Below are positions 31,042-39,584 of a DNA stretch of 64,000 bases, piece after piece (the stretch's first letter is position 1; every line of letters starts with the position of its first letter). The notes beneath the pieces are model-generated. The model searched no databases, was not told the origin of the DNA, and saw only the letters and a program-made list of their open reading frames with translations. The stretch is from JADGRA01 sp052143535. GTDB lineage: Bacteria > Myxococcota > Myxococcia > Myxococcales > Myxococcaceae. Made by a program: the position numbers and the translations under genes. Location of the stretch: NCBI GenBank assembly GCA_052143535.1, contig JBKQSS010000066.1, positions 124,001 to 188,000 on the forward strand, given 5' to 3'.

Positions 31042-32601
31042 ATGCCGCGAATCCTCGGTCTCGACTTGGGCAGTCACGCGCTGAAGGCGGTGTTGCTCGA
31101 TGTGGCTAGGACCACCACCCTGGCCGGGTGGGCGGAGGTCCGCCGAGGCGACGGGACCGACCAGGAGTCGCTCCGGGCGGCGCTCGCCACCTTGCACGCC
31201 GAGCATCCCTGGCAAGTGGACCAGGTGGTGGTGGCCATGCCTGGCACCTCGGTGGCTACCCACGCCCTGGTCCTCCCCTTTAAGGACGCAAAGCGACTCG
31301 AAGCGGCCCTGCCGTTCGAAGTCGAGAGCGAGCTTCCGGTTGAGCTCGAGGACGTTGTCTTCGACTACCAGGCTGGCAGCCGCACCGAGCAAGGGACCGA
31401 GTTGCTGGTCGGCGTCATCCAAAAAAGCGAGCTGCGCTCGCTTCTGGCGCTTTTGTCCGATGCAGGCTTCGAGCCACGCGTGGTGACGCACCCAGCTTTG
31501 GTCTACCGCTCGCTCTTCGTGGGCCGACCGGAGCTGGTTGGCGTCGAATCGGGCGGCCTGGCGGCACTGGTCGACATTGGCCATGTGCGAACCACGGTGG
31601 CCATCGGACAGCCGGGACAGGGGCTCATCTACGCGCGGGTGCTACCTGGCGGCGGCCGTGCCATCACCGTCGCACTGGAGCGCGAGTTCGGCGTCGCCTC
31701 GGTGGACGCCGAGCGCTGGAAGGAGCAGACCGGCTCCCTCGCGCCGGTCGGAGATCAGGAACATGCGCGAGCACGTGAGGCTATCCGCCTGGCGCTCCAG
31801 CCACTGACCCGCGAGGTTCGCGCCACGCTGAAGGCGGCCACTACCCGCGACCGCCGACCAGTGGGCCAGCTGCTGCTTTGCGGCGGTACTTCCCAGCTCG
31901 CGGGCCTCCCCGAGGCCTGGGCCGCCGAGCTCGGCCTGCCGGTCAAGCTGCTGGGCGCGAGCGGTAACAGCGAGCTTCTCCCGGAGCAGCGAGCGCGCGG
32001 CGCCCAGGCGTGGGCTTTGGCCTTGTGCGGTGGCAGTCGTGCCGACCGGTTTAATTTCCGGCGTGGGGACCAGGCCTTCTCCGGTCAGCTCGATTGGTTG
32101 CGTGGGCGCATTCCACAGCTTGCAATCTTCGCAGGCGTCCTGGTGGCGCTGCTGGTGACGTTCGGAGTGGTCCGCAGCGCCATGCTCGGCCGCCGTGAGG
32201 CAGCGGTTGATACCGAGCTGTGCGAGCTGACGCGTCGTGTGCTGGGGACGTGTGAGCGCAACTACGACCGAGCCCTCAACCTGCTTCGGGGCAAGGAGAG
32301 TCCTGCCGCCGCCCTGCCCAAGGTGTCCGCCGCAGGCCTGCTTGCAGAGGTGGCGGCCCGCGTCCCGCCGGACATCACGCTCAAGCTCGACCAAGTGGTG
32401 GTGGACCTGGATCGGGTGCAGATGCGGGGGGAAACCGACAGCTCGAAGACCATTGACCGGCTGAGCACCGCCCTCAAGGGCTTCCGCTGCTTTCGCGACG
32501 TGAAGGAAGGCAAGGTCGAGCGCACCAAGGATGGTGCACGCGTCAGCTTCCAGCTCGACGTCCTGGTGGATTGCGGCGAGACGGCGCCACCAGCAGGGTG
32601 A
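31042..32601 (+). CDS. gspL: Type II secretion inner-membrane protein GspL
   Basis: 519 residues. The N-terminal actin-like cytoplasmic domain (ILGLDLGSHALKAVLLD; VVVAMPGTSVATHALVLPF; LAALVDIGHVRTTVAI; LLLCGGTSQLAGLPE) is PilM/GspL-like and should bind GspE. A single membrane helix, LAIFAGVLVALLVTFGVV (about 355-375), leads to a periplasmic ferredoxin-like domain with KVSAAGLLAEVAARVPPDITLKL and a closing VSFQLDVLVDC strand. It is longer than the usual 380-400 residues because the cytoplasmic domain is close to the full PilM actin fold. Starts 7 bases after gspK. Confidence 0.92.
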   Translation: MPRILGLDLGSHALKAVLLDVARTTTLAGWAEVRRGDGTDQESLRAALATLHAEHPWQVDQVVVAMPGTSVATHALVLPFKDAKRLEAALPFEVESELPVELEDVVFDYQAGSRTEQGTELLVGVIQKSELRSLLALLSDAGFEPRVVTHPALVYRSLFVGRPELVGVESGGLAALVDIGHVRTTVAIGQPGQGLIYARVLPGGGRAITVALEREFGVASVDAERWKEQTGSLAPVGDQEHARAREAIRLALQPLTREVRATLKAATTRDRRPVGQLLLCGGTSQLAGLPEAWAAELGLPVKLLGASGNSELLPEQRARGAQAWALALCGGSRADRFNFRRGDQAFSGQLDWLRGRIPQLAIFAGVLVALLVTFGVVRSAMLGRREAAVDTELCELTRRVLGTCERNYDRALNLLRGKESPAAALPKVSAAGLLAEVAARVPPDITLKLDQVVVDLDRVQMRGETDSSKTIDRLSTALKGFRCFRDVKEGKVERTKDGARVSFQLDVLVDCGETAPPAG

Positions 32602-32605
32602 GGAA

Positions 32606-33169
32606 ATGGACCAGCTGAGACAACTTTGGGCGGACGCACAGCTGTGGTTGAGCGGCCTCTCCCGTCGGGAAAAGATTCTCCTCGGATCGGCTACCACTGC
32701 GGTTTTGGGCTTCATCCTCTTCGTCACGCTCCTGGCCCTGGCCAACTCTGCGGACGAGACCCGTCGGAGAACTGCCGCCAAGCTCACCCAGCTCTCCGAG
32801 GCGCAAGCGTTGTCCCAGAGTTACGCAGAGGCCGAACGCAAGCGAAAAGGCGACGAAGCGCAGCTTTCCACGAGCGGCGTGAGCCTCATCACTTACCTCG
32901 TCGATCGGGGCACACAGGCCGGACTGGACATCCCCGCGCTGACCCCCAAAGCCGATGCTCCGGTCGGCGACGGCCGCATCATCGAGAGCACCGTCGAACT
33001 CACTCTCACCGACGTTCCCCTCTCTAGGCTGGTGACATTCTTGCTGGCGGTGGAGCACGGCCCGGGAATGGTGCGGGTGAAGTCGCTCCGACTCGAGCCA
33101 AGGCCGAAGGACAATGTGCTGACGGCCTGGGCTACCGTTGCGGCCTACAAGCTGAAGGAAGGCCCGTGA
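32606..33169 (+). CDS. gspM: Type II secretion inner-membrane protein GspM
   Basis: 187 residues. ATG 32606 follows GTGAGGAA by a short gap. A short cytoplasmic part ending in SRREKILLGSATTAVLGFILFVTLLAL gives the single membrane helix, then a coiled-coil-like periplasmic stretch (about 60-95) and a ferredoxin-like domain (IESTVELTLTDVPLSRLVTFLLAVEHG, VRVKSLRLEPRPKDNVLTAWATVAAY) that pairs with that of GspL. Four-base overlap with gspN (GTGA). Confidence 0.93.
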   Translation: MDQLRQLWADAQLWLSGLSRREKILLGSATTAVLGFILFVTLLALANSADETRRRTAAKLTQLSEAQALSQSYAEAERKRKGDEAQLSTSGVSLITYLVDRGTQAGLDIPALTPKADAPVGDGRIIESTVELTLTDVPLSRLVTFLLAVEHGPGMVRVKSLRLEPRPKDNVLTAWATVAAYKLKEGP

Positions 33170-34083
33170 CGGACACTGCCGCTCGCTGGCCATTCAAGCT
33201 GAAACCCTGGCACCGCAACCTGGGCTTCGGACTCTTCGGCTTTCTCTGCTTCCTGCTCTTCCTGGCCCTCACCTTCCCGGTCGACGCTGCACGGGCACGG
33301 CTCCAGGCCGAGGCCCAGCGCGCCGGGCTCGTCTTGCGAATGGATAGCCTGTCCGCCGGTCTCTTCAGCCTGACGGCAAGCCGAGTTCGGGTGAGCCGGG
33401 CCTCGGACTTGGAGGCAGTGCCACTGGTGGTGGACCAGCTCAGCGTCCGGCCAACCTTCTTTCCGCCGGGCCTTATGCTCAGTGCGGGATTGCTGGGCGG
33501 CAGCGCCTTGGCCTCGCTCCCGAGCTCAGGCCAATCACTGCGGGTGAAGCTGAGCGGCATCGATCTCTCCCAGGCGAACCTCAAGGCACTCTTCGGCATC
33601 GACGCCGAAGGCAAGCTCGACGGAGAGCTCGCCTTGGATATGCCAGTGGTCCGCGGGGAGCCGGACCTCTCCCAAGCGAGCGGAGTGCTGCGCCTCAACG
33701 GCACAGACCTCTTGGTGCGTAGCGGAACGGTGACAGTTCCGGTCTTTGGCACGCCCACTCCGGTGGACCTGCCTCGGACCGCGCTTGGGACGCTGGACGG
33801 CGAGGTGACGTTCGACCGGGGGGCCGGAACCGTGAAACGCCTCCACCTCAAGGGCGATGACCTCGAGGCGTTGGCCACCGGGACAGTCAAGTTGGCCCGC
33901 AAGCCGGAGTACGTCGAACTGGCGCTCGGGTTGCGAACACGGCTCGAGGTCGAGTTTCTCAAACGCCTTGGCGTGGTTGGCGCGGGCTTCACGGTTCTAC
34001 CGATGGATGGGGAGCTTCCCGGCTTCCGGGACGCTCGGGTAAGCGGGTACTTAGGAAAGCCAGCCTTCAACCCGGGCCGCTAG
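33166..34083 (+). CDS. gspN: Type II secretion protein GspN (deltaproteobacterial type)
   Basis: 305 residues. An N-terminal membrane segment (LGFGLFGFLCFLLFLALTFPV) is followed by a beta-rich periplasmic domain with an AsmA-like feel (LRMDSLSAGLFSLTASRVRV, ALGTLDGEVTFDRGAGTVKRLHLKGDDLEALATGTVKL). This matches the GspN family often found last in gsp operons, here the myxobacterial variety. Its role is not settled and it is dispensable in several species; AsmA-like folds suggest lipid contact. GTG 33166 overlaps gspM. A GC hairpin follows at 34092-34106, which probably ends the operon. Confidence 0.85.
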   Translation: MTDTAARWPFKLKPWHRNLGFGLFGFLCFLLFLALTFPVDAARARLQAEAQRAGLVLRMDSLSAGLFSLTASRVRVSRASDLEAVPLVVDQLSVRPTFFPPGLMLSAGLLGGSALASLPSSGQSLRVKLSGIDLSQANLKALFGIDAEGKLDGELALDMPVVRGEPDLSQASGVLRLNGTDLLVRSGTVTVPVFGTPTPVDLPRTALGTLDGEVTFDRGAGTVKRLHLKGDDLEALATGTVKLARKPEYVELALGLRTRLEVEFLKRLGVVGAGFTVLPMDGELPGFRDARVSGYLGKPAFNPGR

Positions 34084-34091
34084 GGTTTGAA

Positions 34092-34106
34092 GCCCGGAAA
34101 CCGGGC
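34092..34106 (+). terminator. Hairpin at the end of the gsp operon
   Basis: Perfect GCCCGG-AAA-CCGGGC starting 9 bases after the gspN stop, without a T-tract. A second weaker stem (CCCCG at 34120-34124 with CGGGG at 34133-34137) lies just before the next gene. Candidate Rho-assisted terminator. Confidence 0.45.
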
Positions 34107-34146
34107 GTGCTATGGAATTCCCCGGTTCGTCGCGGGGGGGACCGAC

Positions 34147-35538
34147 ATGCCGGAATTGGTGTTTCTGCGCCGGGGGGAGGAGTTGCTTCGGGTCGCGCTC
34201 GACCGCTCGCGCATGGTGCTCGGGCGAGGGGCAGCAAGCGACGTCGTCATCCCCCATCCCGAGGTAAGTCTATCGCAGGCGGCCGTGCTCTTCGACGGCC
34301 GCGACCTTGTGTTGGAGGACCTCTCCGGCGAGGGTACGGTGGTGTCTGGCGCGAAGGCCCAACGGGCCTCCCTGCCCATCGGGGCCGACATTACACTCGG
34401 GCAGTGGCACGCCGTGTTGCGGGAACCAAACCCGGCCCACGAGCTCTCGCCAGCCGAGCGCTGGCTTCCTCAGGGCCTGAGCACGGTCTGCGTCTTCTCG
34501 GCCGAGCATGGGCCCGCGGCTCGGTCCGTCGGCTCATCCATCGCCGAGCAGGCGATGCCGAAAAGCCCCCTCACACCGTCTCAAACCATTATCGGGGCCG
34601 ACCCGAGCATTCGACAGCTTGCTCACTTCATCGACCGGGTGGCCGCGTCCGGCACGGTGGTAGCCATTTTTGGAGAAGTCGGCTCCGGCCGAGAGTTGGT
34701 GGCTCGCGCCATTCACGCGCAGAGCTTCCAAAGTCAACGGCGCTTCGTTCGCGTGCATTGCCGAGCAATTCCCAGGGCGTTACTGGACAGCGAACTATTC
34801 GGTGGCCCCGGCGCCCTCGCCACGCAGGAGGCTTCCTTCTCCGGAGCGTTTGGACAAGCCCGCGGCGGGACGCTGTTCCTCGACGAAGTTGGCGAGCTGT
34901 CGCTCGAGCTTCAAGCCAAGCTTCTCCAGATGCTTGAGTCGCTGGACGCGGGCCAAGCGGGTGTGCGGGTGGTGGTGGCTACAAGCCAGGACCTCCTCTC
35001 GGCGACGCGCGCCGGGCTCTTTCTCGAGGCGCTCTATGACCAGCTATGTCTCGCGCCGCTCGTTCTTCCCCCCCTCCGAAGCCGCCGCGGCGACCTGGCA
35101 GCCCTTGCCGAGCACTTCGTCCGCTGTTTCAGCCCGCGGGGACAGCTGGTGAGCATCACCCCGGAGGCGTTGGACCGCCTCACGCAGCACCGCTGGCCGG
35201 GAAACATCCGCGAGCTCCAGAACGTCGTCCGACGCGCTTTGCTATTGCGCACAGGACCACGGATTGACGCCGCCGACCTGCGCTTCGACGTAGCGCCCTG
35301 CCCTGAGCCACCTCCCTCAGCGGCTGAATTTGTCCCCGGCCTGACGCTGGAGCAGATGCTCAGGCAGCGGGAACGAGAGATTGTCGAGAGCGCGCTCCGG
35401 CGCTTCGACAACAACCGCGAACGCGTCGCAAGGGAGCTGGGCGTCGCCCGCTCCACCCTCTTCAAGCGCCTCAAAGACTGGGGACTCACCAGACATGGGG
35501 AGCCGGAGCCCCCGTCGGGCGTGTCCCCCGCAGCTTGA
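34147..35538 (+). CDS. FHA-AAA-Fis regulator with degenerate sigma54-activator motifs
   Basis: 463 residues: an N-terminal FHA domain (MVLGRGAASDVVIPHPEVS, about 20-95) instead of a receiver, an NtrC-type AAA+ domain and a Fis-type HTH (RERVARELGVARSTLFKRLKDW). The AAA+ domain is unusual: Walker A reads GEVGSGRE (176-183), with Arg182 where Lys is needed, and the GAFTGA loop that contacts sigma54 is replaced by GALATQ (222-227). Walker B (GGTLFLDEVGEL) and the WPGNIRELQNVVRRA region are normal. It may therefore bind DNA and phosphothreonine partners without remodelling sigma54, acting as a repressor, anti-activator or hetero-oligomer subunit. ATG 34147 begins the FHA strand; the frame upstream has no homology. 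Confidence 0.85.
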   Translation: MPELVFLRRGEELLRVALDRSRMVLGRGAASDVVIPHPEVSLSQAAVLFDGRDLVLEDLSGEGTVVSGAKAQRASLPIGADITLGQWHAVLREPNPAHELSPAERWLPQGLSTVCVFSAEHGPAARSVGSSIAEQAMPKSPLTPSQTIIGADPSIRQLAHFIDRVAASGTVVAIFGEVGSGRELVARAIHAQSFQSQRRFVRVHCRAIPRALLDSELFGGPGALATQEASFSGAFGQARGGTLFLDEVGELSLELQAKLLQMLESLDAGQAGVRVVVATSQDLLSATRAGLFLEALYDQLCLAPLVLPPLRSRRGDLAALAEHFVRCFSPRGQLVSITPEALDRLTQHRWPGNIRELQNVVRRALLLRTGPRIDAADLRFDVAPCPEPPPSAAEFVPGLTLEQMLRQREREIVESALRRFDNNRERVARELGVARSTLFKRLKDWGLTRHGEPEPPSGVSPAA

Positions 35539-35637
35539 CGGCCTGAGACACCCCCGTCCCCGGACGTGCCTTCGCGGCGTTAGCGCGGTAGGCCCCCGCT
35601 TTTGGAAATCCCTCCCGCGCCTGTCCGTACCCTCACC

Positions 35638-36423
35638 ATGGTCGGTTGGACAGCCCCCGTGCGCTCGGCGACGCTGCGTCCGATGGCCTCCTTCGGCACT
35701 CCCATGGCAGCTCGGCTCGACCTCGGGAAAGTCCTGCTCTTGTTAGCTTTCCTCACCCTCGGGCTCGTCTTCTGGGACTCGCCGCTGCTCACGCCAGTGA
35801 AGCTGTTGGTGGTGATGGGGCATGAGAGCGGACACGCGGTTGCCACCCTGCTCGCCGGGGGCAAAGTGCAACGGGTCCTGCTTTCGCCCGACCAATCCGG
35901 GGCTTGCCTCTCTGCTCTCCCGTCGGGCGCATGGAGGACCATTCTCGTGTACTCGGCTGGTTACGTCGGGAGCGCTATCGCCGGCGCCGTGCTGCTTCTC
36001 CTCGCCTTCCGCCTCAGGCTGGCCCGTGGCGTGCTCGCGACTTATGCAGTGTGGCTCGCGGCCGTGGGCGTGCTCGTCGGGGGCAGCTTCTTCACCGTTG
36101 CCTACTGCCTTGCCATGGCCGCCCTTTTGGCTGCTGCAGCGCGCTGGTTACCGGTACTCGGCGTGAGGTTACTGGTGCTTTTTCTGGCGAGCTTCACCGG
36201 CCTCTATGCCCTCTTCGACTTGCGTGACGACTTGTGGAATCCGGCGGTCCGCGCCCAGAGCGACGCTGCGTTGTTGGCCGCCCAAACCTCTGTCCCGGCG
36301 CTGGTGTGGGCCGGGCTCTGGACGCTCCTCAGCGTCGTCATCCTCGGTTGGGGAGCTGTGGTGGCGCTTCGGTTCCGGCCGACGGCCCATTCCGCGCTTG
36401 CTCCCGCCGGGGACTCGACTTAG
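35638..36423 (+). CDS. M50B-like membrane metalloprotease family protein
   Basis: About 261 residues, hydrophobic, with six to seven membrane segments. The motif LLVVMGHESGHAVATLLAGG contains HESGH, the zinc-binding HExxH placed within a membrane helix as in the M50B (PF13398-like) family. The following SGACLSALPSG and GYVGSAIAGAVLL also fit that family. The second-site N/D-P-x-x-D motif of classical S2P proteases is not clear, so activity is uncertain; family members often have unknown roles. Start chosen at ATG 35638; ATG 35683 and TTG 35602 are alternatives and none has a good ribosome site. A run of nine T (36453-36461) follows the gene. Confidence 0.75.
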   Translation: MVGWTAPVRSATLRPMASFGTPMAARLDLGKVLLLLAFLTLGLVFWDSPLLTPVKLLVVMGHESGHAVATLLAGGKVQRVLLSPDQSGACLSALPSGAWRTILVYSAGYVGSAIAGAVLLLLAFRLRLARGVLATYAVWLAAVGVLVGGSFFTVAYCLAMAALLAAAARWLPVLGVRLLVLFLASFTGLYALFDLRDDLWNPAVRAQSDAALLAAQTSVPALVWAGLWTLLSVVILGWGAVVALRFRPTAHSALAPAGDST

Positions 36424-36477
36424 AGGCGAGGCCCGCTAGCACTCTCCACCCGTTTTTTTTTGCGGAAGGTCGCCACG

Positions 36478-37803
36478 GTGTTCGCACTTCCCCTATCCCT
36501 CTTGCTGACTGCGGTTCCCGCGCTCGACGTCGCAGTGACGCGCGCGGAGCTCCCCAACGGGCTCAAGGTGCTCATCGCACCCGACCGGACCGTCCCGGGG
36601 GTGACCATCAATCTTCTCTACCATGTGGGAAGCAAGGACGAGCAACCGGGGCGGACCGGGTTTGCCCACCTCTTCGAGCACCTCATGTTCATGGGGGCCC
36701 GCTACGTCCCCTACCCCCAGTTCGACACCCTAATGGAGGCGGCCGGAGGAGTGAACAACGCCTCTACCGGGAATGATGTTACCGACTACTACTCGGTAGG
36801 ACCGTCGAACCTTCTCGAAACCTTCCTCTGGATGGAGTCGGACCGCCTCCTCACTCTTGGGCAGGAGATGACGCAGCAGAAGCTCGAGACGCAGCTGAAG
36901 GTGGTGCTCAACGAGAGGCGGCAGTCCTACGAGAACGTGCCCTACGGCAAGGTGAACGATGTTCTGCCTCCCGCCCTCTTCCCGAAGACCAACCCTTACA
37001 GCTGGCCAGTCATCGGCTCGGCGGCTGACTTGCGCGCCGCGACCCTCAACGACGTCAAAGAATTCTTTGCCACCTGGTACGTGCCGTCCAACGCGAGCCT
37101 GGTCATCGCGGGGGATGTCGACCCGGCGCAAGCAATGGCGCTGGTGAACAGGTACTTCGCCTTCCTCCCGAAAAGAGCGGCCCCAAGGCAAGTGACCGCC
37201 CCACTCGCGAGCCTCAGCTCCGAGGTGCGCCTGCAGCTCAGCGACAAAGTAGAGCTCGAGAAAGTCGTCATCGCATACCTCAGCCCCCGCGACGGAACGG
37301 CCGGCGACGCGGCATGCGATGTGTTGGCCACCGTTCTCGGCCGAGGAAAAGCCTCCCGCCTCTACGCGCGCCTCGTCTACCGCGACCAGCTCGCGACCGA
37401 GGTCGAGGCTGAACAAGACGGCCGCGAGCTGCAAGGCGTCTTCACCCTCTCGGCGCTCGCCCGCCCCAAGGTGGACGCCCAGGCGCTCGTAAAGGCCATC
37501 GACGAGGAACTTCAGCGCCTGCGCTCGGAGGGGCCCACCTCAGCCGAGCTCGAAGCAGCCCGAACGCTGGAGTACACCGACGCGGCACGGCGCCTCGAGT
37601 CGCTGGTCAGCCGAGCCGAGTTTCTCAACCGCCTCGAGCTCACCTACGGCGTCGGAGCCACTGTCCAGCGAGACCTCGACCGTTACCAAGCGCTGACTCC
37701 GGCCAGCGTGCGCGAGACGGCCCAGCAGGTCTTCGGTCCCGGACGAGTGGTGGTGGAAGTCCGACCCGAACCCAAAGTGGCCAACGCACAGGAGCCGAAA
37801 TGA
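36478..37803 (+). CDS. M16 zinc peptidase, catalytic subunit
   Basis: 441 residues from GTG 36478, which has GGAAGG eight bases upstream and gives a signal peptide (MFALPLSLLLTAVPA); TTG 36460 is possible but lies in the T-run. The inverted zinc motif HLFEH (His64, Glu67, His68) and the third ligand Glu146 in VVLNERRQ, 78 residues on, are intact, with the family block GGVNNASTGNDVTDYY between. The C-terminal half carries the usual GKASRLYARLVYRDQLA segment. Predicted periplasmic or secreted peptidase that degrades or processes small unfolded polypeptides. Its stop overlaps the start of the second, inactive M16-like gene (ATGA), so the two probably form a heterodimer. Confidence 0.92.
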   Translation: MFALPLSLLLTAVPALDVAVTRAELPNGLKVLIAPDRTVPGVTINLLYHVGSKDEQPGRTGFAHLFEHLMFMGARYVPYPQFDTLMEAAGGVNNASTGNDVTDYYSVGPSNLLETFLWMESDRLLTLGQEMTQQKLETQLKVVLNERRQSYENVPYGKVNDVLPPALFPKTNPYSWPVIGSAADLRAATLNDVKEFFATWYVPSNASLVIAGDVDPAQAMALVNRYFAFLPKRAAPRQVTAPLASLSSEVRLQLSDKVELEKVVIAYLSPRDGTAGDAACDVLATVLGRGKASRLYARLVYRDQLATEVEAEQDGRELQGVFTLSALARPKVDAQALVKAIDEELQRLRSEGPTSAELEAARTLEYTDAARRLESLVSRAEFLNRLELTYGVGATVQRDLDRYQALTPASVRETAQQVFGPGRVVVEVRPEPKVANAQEPK

Positions 37804-39377
37804 GGCGCGCTCTCGTTGCCGCGGTTTGCCTACTGGCAACTGGTTGCAGCTTTGCCCCGCCTAAGCCCGACCTGGAGCTACCACTGCCGCCCGAGAAGCC
37901 GCAGGCCGACGCAGGCCCTGCCGCCACCATCCCTGGAGAAGGGGTGCTGGCCCAGAGACCGGCCATTCCGCCGCTCGGCCCCTTCGAAGCACCCGTGCCC
38001 ACCGTCATCACGCTCCAGAACGGACTCAAGTTGTATGTGGTGGAACGCCGCAGCGCCGGGCTGGAGGCGCTGGCCTTCATCACTCGCCATGGCGCCGCGG
38101 CGGACCCTTCTGGGAAAGAGGGCCTGGCCTCGCTGGCGGCGGAAATGCTCCAGGCAGGAAGCGCGGGCAAGTCACAAGCCGAAGTGGCCGCTGCCGCCGA
38201 CGCCATGGGAGCCAACCTCGCCGTCTTCGCCTCGACCGACGCACTGTCCATTGGACTGTCCGCCCTGGCCCCGAGGCTAGGTGAGATGTCTGCGTTGCTC
38301 GCCGACGTTGCGCTCCGGCCAAACCTCAAGCCATCGGATTGGAAGAAAGCGCAAGGCCAACGCCTTGGAGAGCTCACGGCGGCAGAGAGCGAGCCGGAGG
38401 TGGCGGCACGGGCCGCCCTGCTGGCCGCGCTTTACGGGAACGGCCCGTTGGGCCACCTGCCCCAGGGGACTCTCGGCTCGGTGAAACGGCTGCGACTCAC
38501 CGACGTCAAGAGTTTCCTCGCCTCCGTCGCGCCGGAAGACTCGGCAATCGTGGCCGTCGGCAGCGCGTCTGCCGGCACAGTGCGCTCGGCCCTGGACGGG
38601 GCTTTCGGCTCGTGGAAGGTGGCCGGCCGGGTCTCGACTCAACGCCCCCTCCAGACGCAGCCACTCACTTGGCCGCGCTTCGTGCTGGTGAATTTTCCCG
38701 ACAAGCCCCAATCGGTGGTGCTCGTTGGGCAGCCCAGCGTCCCGCGTTCCTCGCCCGATGTCCTCGCGTTGGAACTCGCCAACACCATCGTCGGCGGCAG
38801 CTTCACCAGCCGCCTCAACCAGAACTTGCGAGAGCAGCACGGGTATAGCTACGGGGCCTTCAGTGCTTTCCTCTTTGGAAGAGGCCCAGGCCCGTTCGGG
38901 GTTCAGACGAGCGTCCAGACCGACGTTACCGGGAAGGCCGTGGCCGAGGTTTTCAACGAACTGAACCGGATGGTGGCCGAGCCCCTCTCCACCGAGGAGG
39001 TGAGCAAGGGCAAGGCGCTGCTTGCCTTCCAACTCGTGGAAAACCTCCAGAGCGTGGCGGCGACGACGCGCGCTGTGGGAAATATTTTCCTCTTCGATTT
39101 GCCGCTCGATGAGTACCGCACCTTCGTCAGCCGGCTCGAGGCCCTCACTCCGGCGACCGTTCAGGAGGCCGTGCGCCGGACGCTTCATCCCGAAGGGATG
39201 GCGCTGGCCATTGCCGGTGATGCCAAAGTCATTCTTCCCCAGCTCAAGGCCGAGGCCGCTCTAAACCTTCCCTCACCCCAGCTTCGGGACGCCGAGGGGA
39301 AGCTGCTCGGCAAGTCTAAGCCAGTGGCCAGCGCCGCGGCCGCATCCGTTGGTTCACAGCCGCCGCCCCATCCCTAA
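37800..39377 (+). CDS. M16-like lipoprotein without zinc site (partner subunit)
   Basis: 525 residues. Signal MRRALVAAVCLLATGC gives a lipoprotein (Cys16), followed by a Pro-rich tether of about 45 residues. The M16 fold starts at VITLQNGLKLYVVERRSAGLEALAFI. Where HxxEH should stand the sequence is LASLAAEML, with both His missing, so it cannot bind zinc. The C-terminal signature GGSFTSRLNQNLREQHGYSYGAFS is well conserved, which is typical of the non-catalytic partner that completes the substrate chamber. Lipidation would tether the active partner to a membrane. Ends in an Ala/Pro-rich tail. Confidence 0.9.
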   Translation: MRRALVAAVCLLATGCSFAPPKPDLELPLPPEKPQADAGPAATIPGEGVLAQRPAIPPLGPFEAPVPTVITLQNGLKLYVVERRSAGLEALAFITRHGAAADPSGKEGLASLAAEMLQAGSAGKSQAEVAAAADAMGANLAVFASTDALSIGLSALAPRLGEMSALLADVALRPNLKPSDWKKAQGQRLGELTAAESEPEVAARAALLAALYGNGPLGHLPQGTLGSVKRLRLTDVKSFLASVAPEDSAIVAVGSASAGTVRSALDGAFGSWKVAGRVSTQRPLQTQPLTWPRFVLVNFPDKPQSVVLVGQPSVPRSSPDVLALELANTIVGGSFTSRLNQNLREQHGYSYGAFSAFLFGRGPGPFGVQTSVQTDVTGKAVAEVFNELNRMVAEPLSTEEVSKGKALLAFQLVENLQSVAATTRAVGNIFLFDLPLDEYRTFVSRLEALTPATVQEAVRRTLHPEGMALAIAGDAKVILPQLKAEAALNLPSPQLRDAEGKLLGKSKPVASAAAASVGSQPPPHP

Positions 39378-39584
39378 ACCTGGAAGTCTCACCGTCGGCG
39401 CCCTTCCCTTTCACCCCGCAGGTGGTAGTCAGGCTGTCAGCTGCGCATCACCGGCGGGTCCACGCAATCGTGGTCGACGCCTAGAGCGGAGGAGGAGCCC
39501 AAAATGGACGGACGAGGCTGTCTGCTGGACCAATCCAGCCGACGCATGCGGTTGCCTTCAGCCGGAGCGCGCCCGCGTCTCGTG

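Noticed and set aside
34147..35538. Calling the FHA regulator a standard sigma54 activator
   Set aside because: The Walker A Lys and the GAFTGA loop are both replaced, so normal sigma54 activation should not be assumed.
36453..36461. Run of nine T as an intrinsic terminator of the M50-like gene
   Set aside because: No stable GC hairpin lies directly before the run, so an intrinsic terminator is not supported; it may still affect start selection of the next gene.
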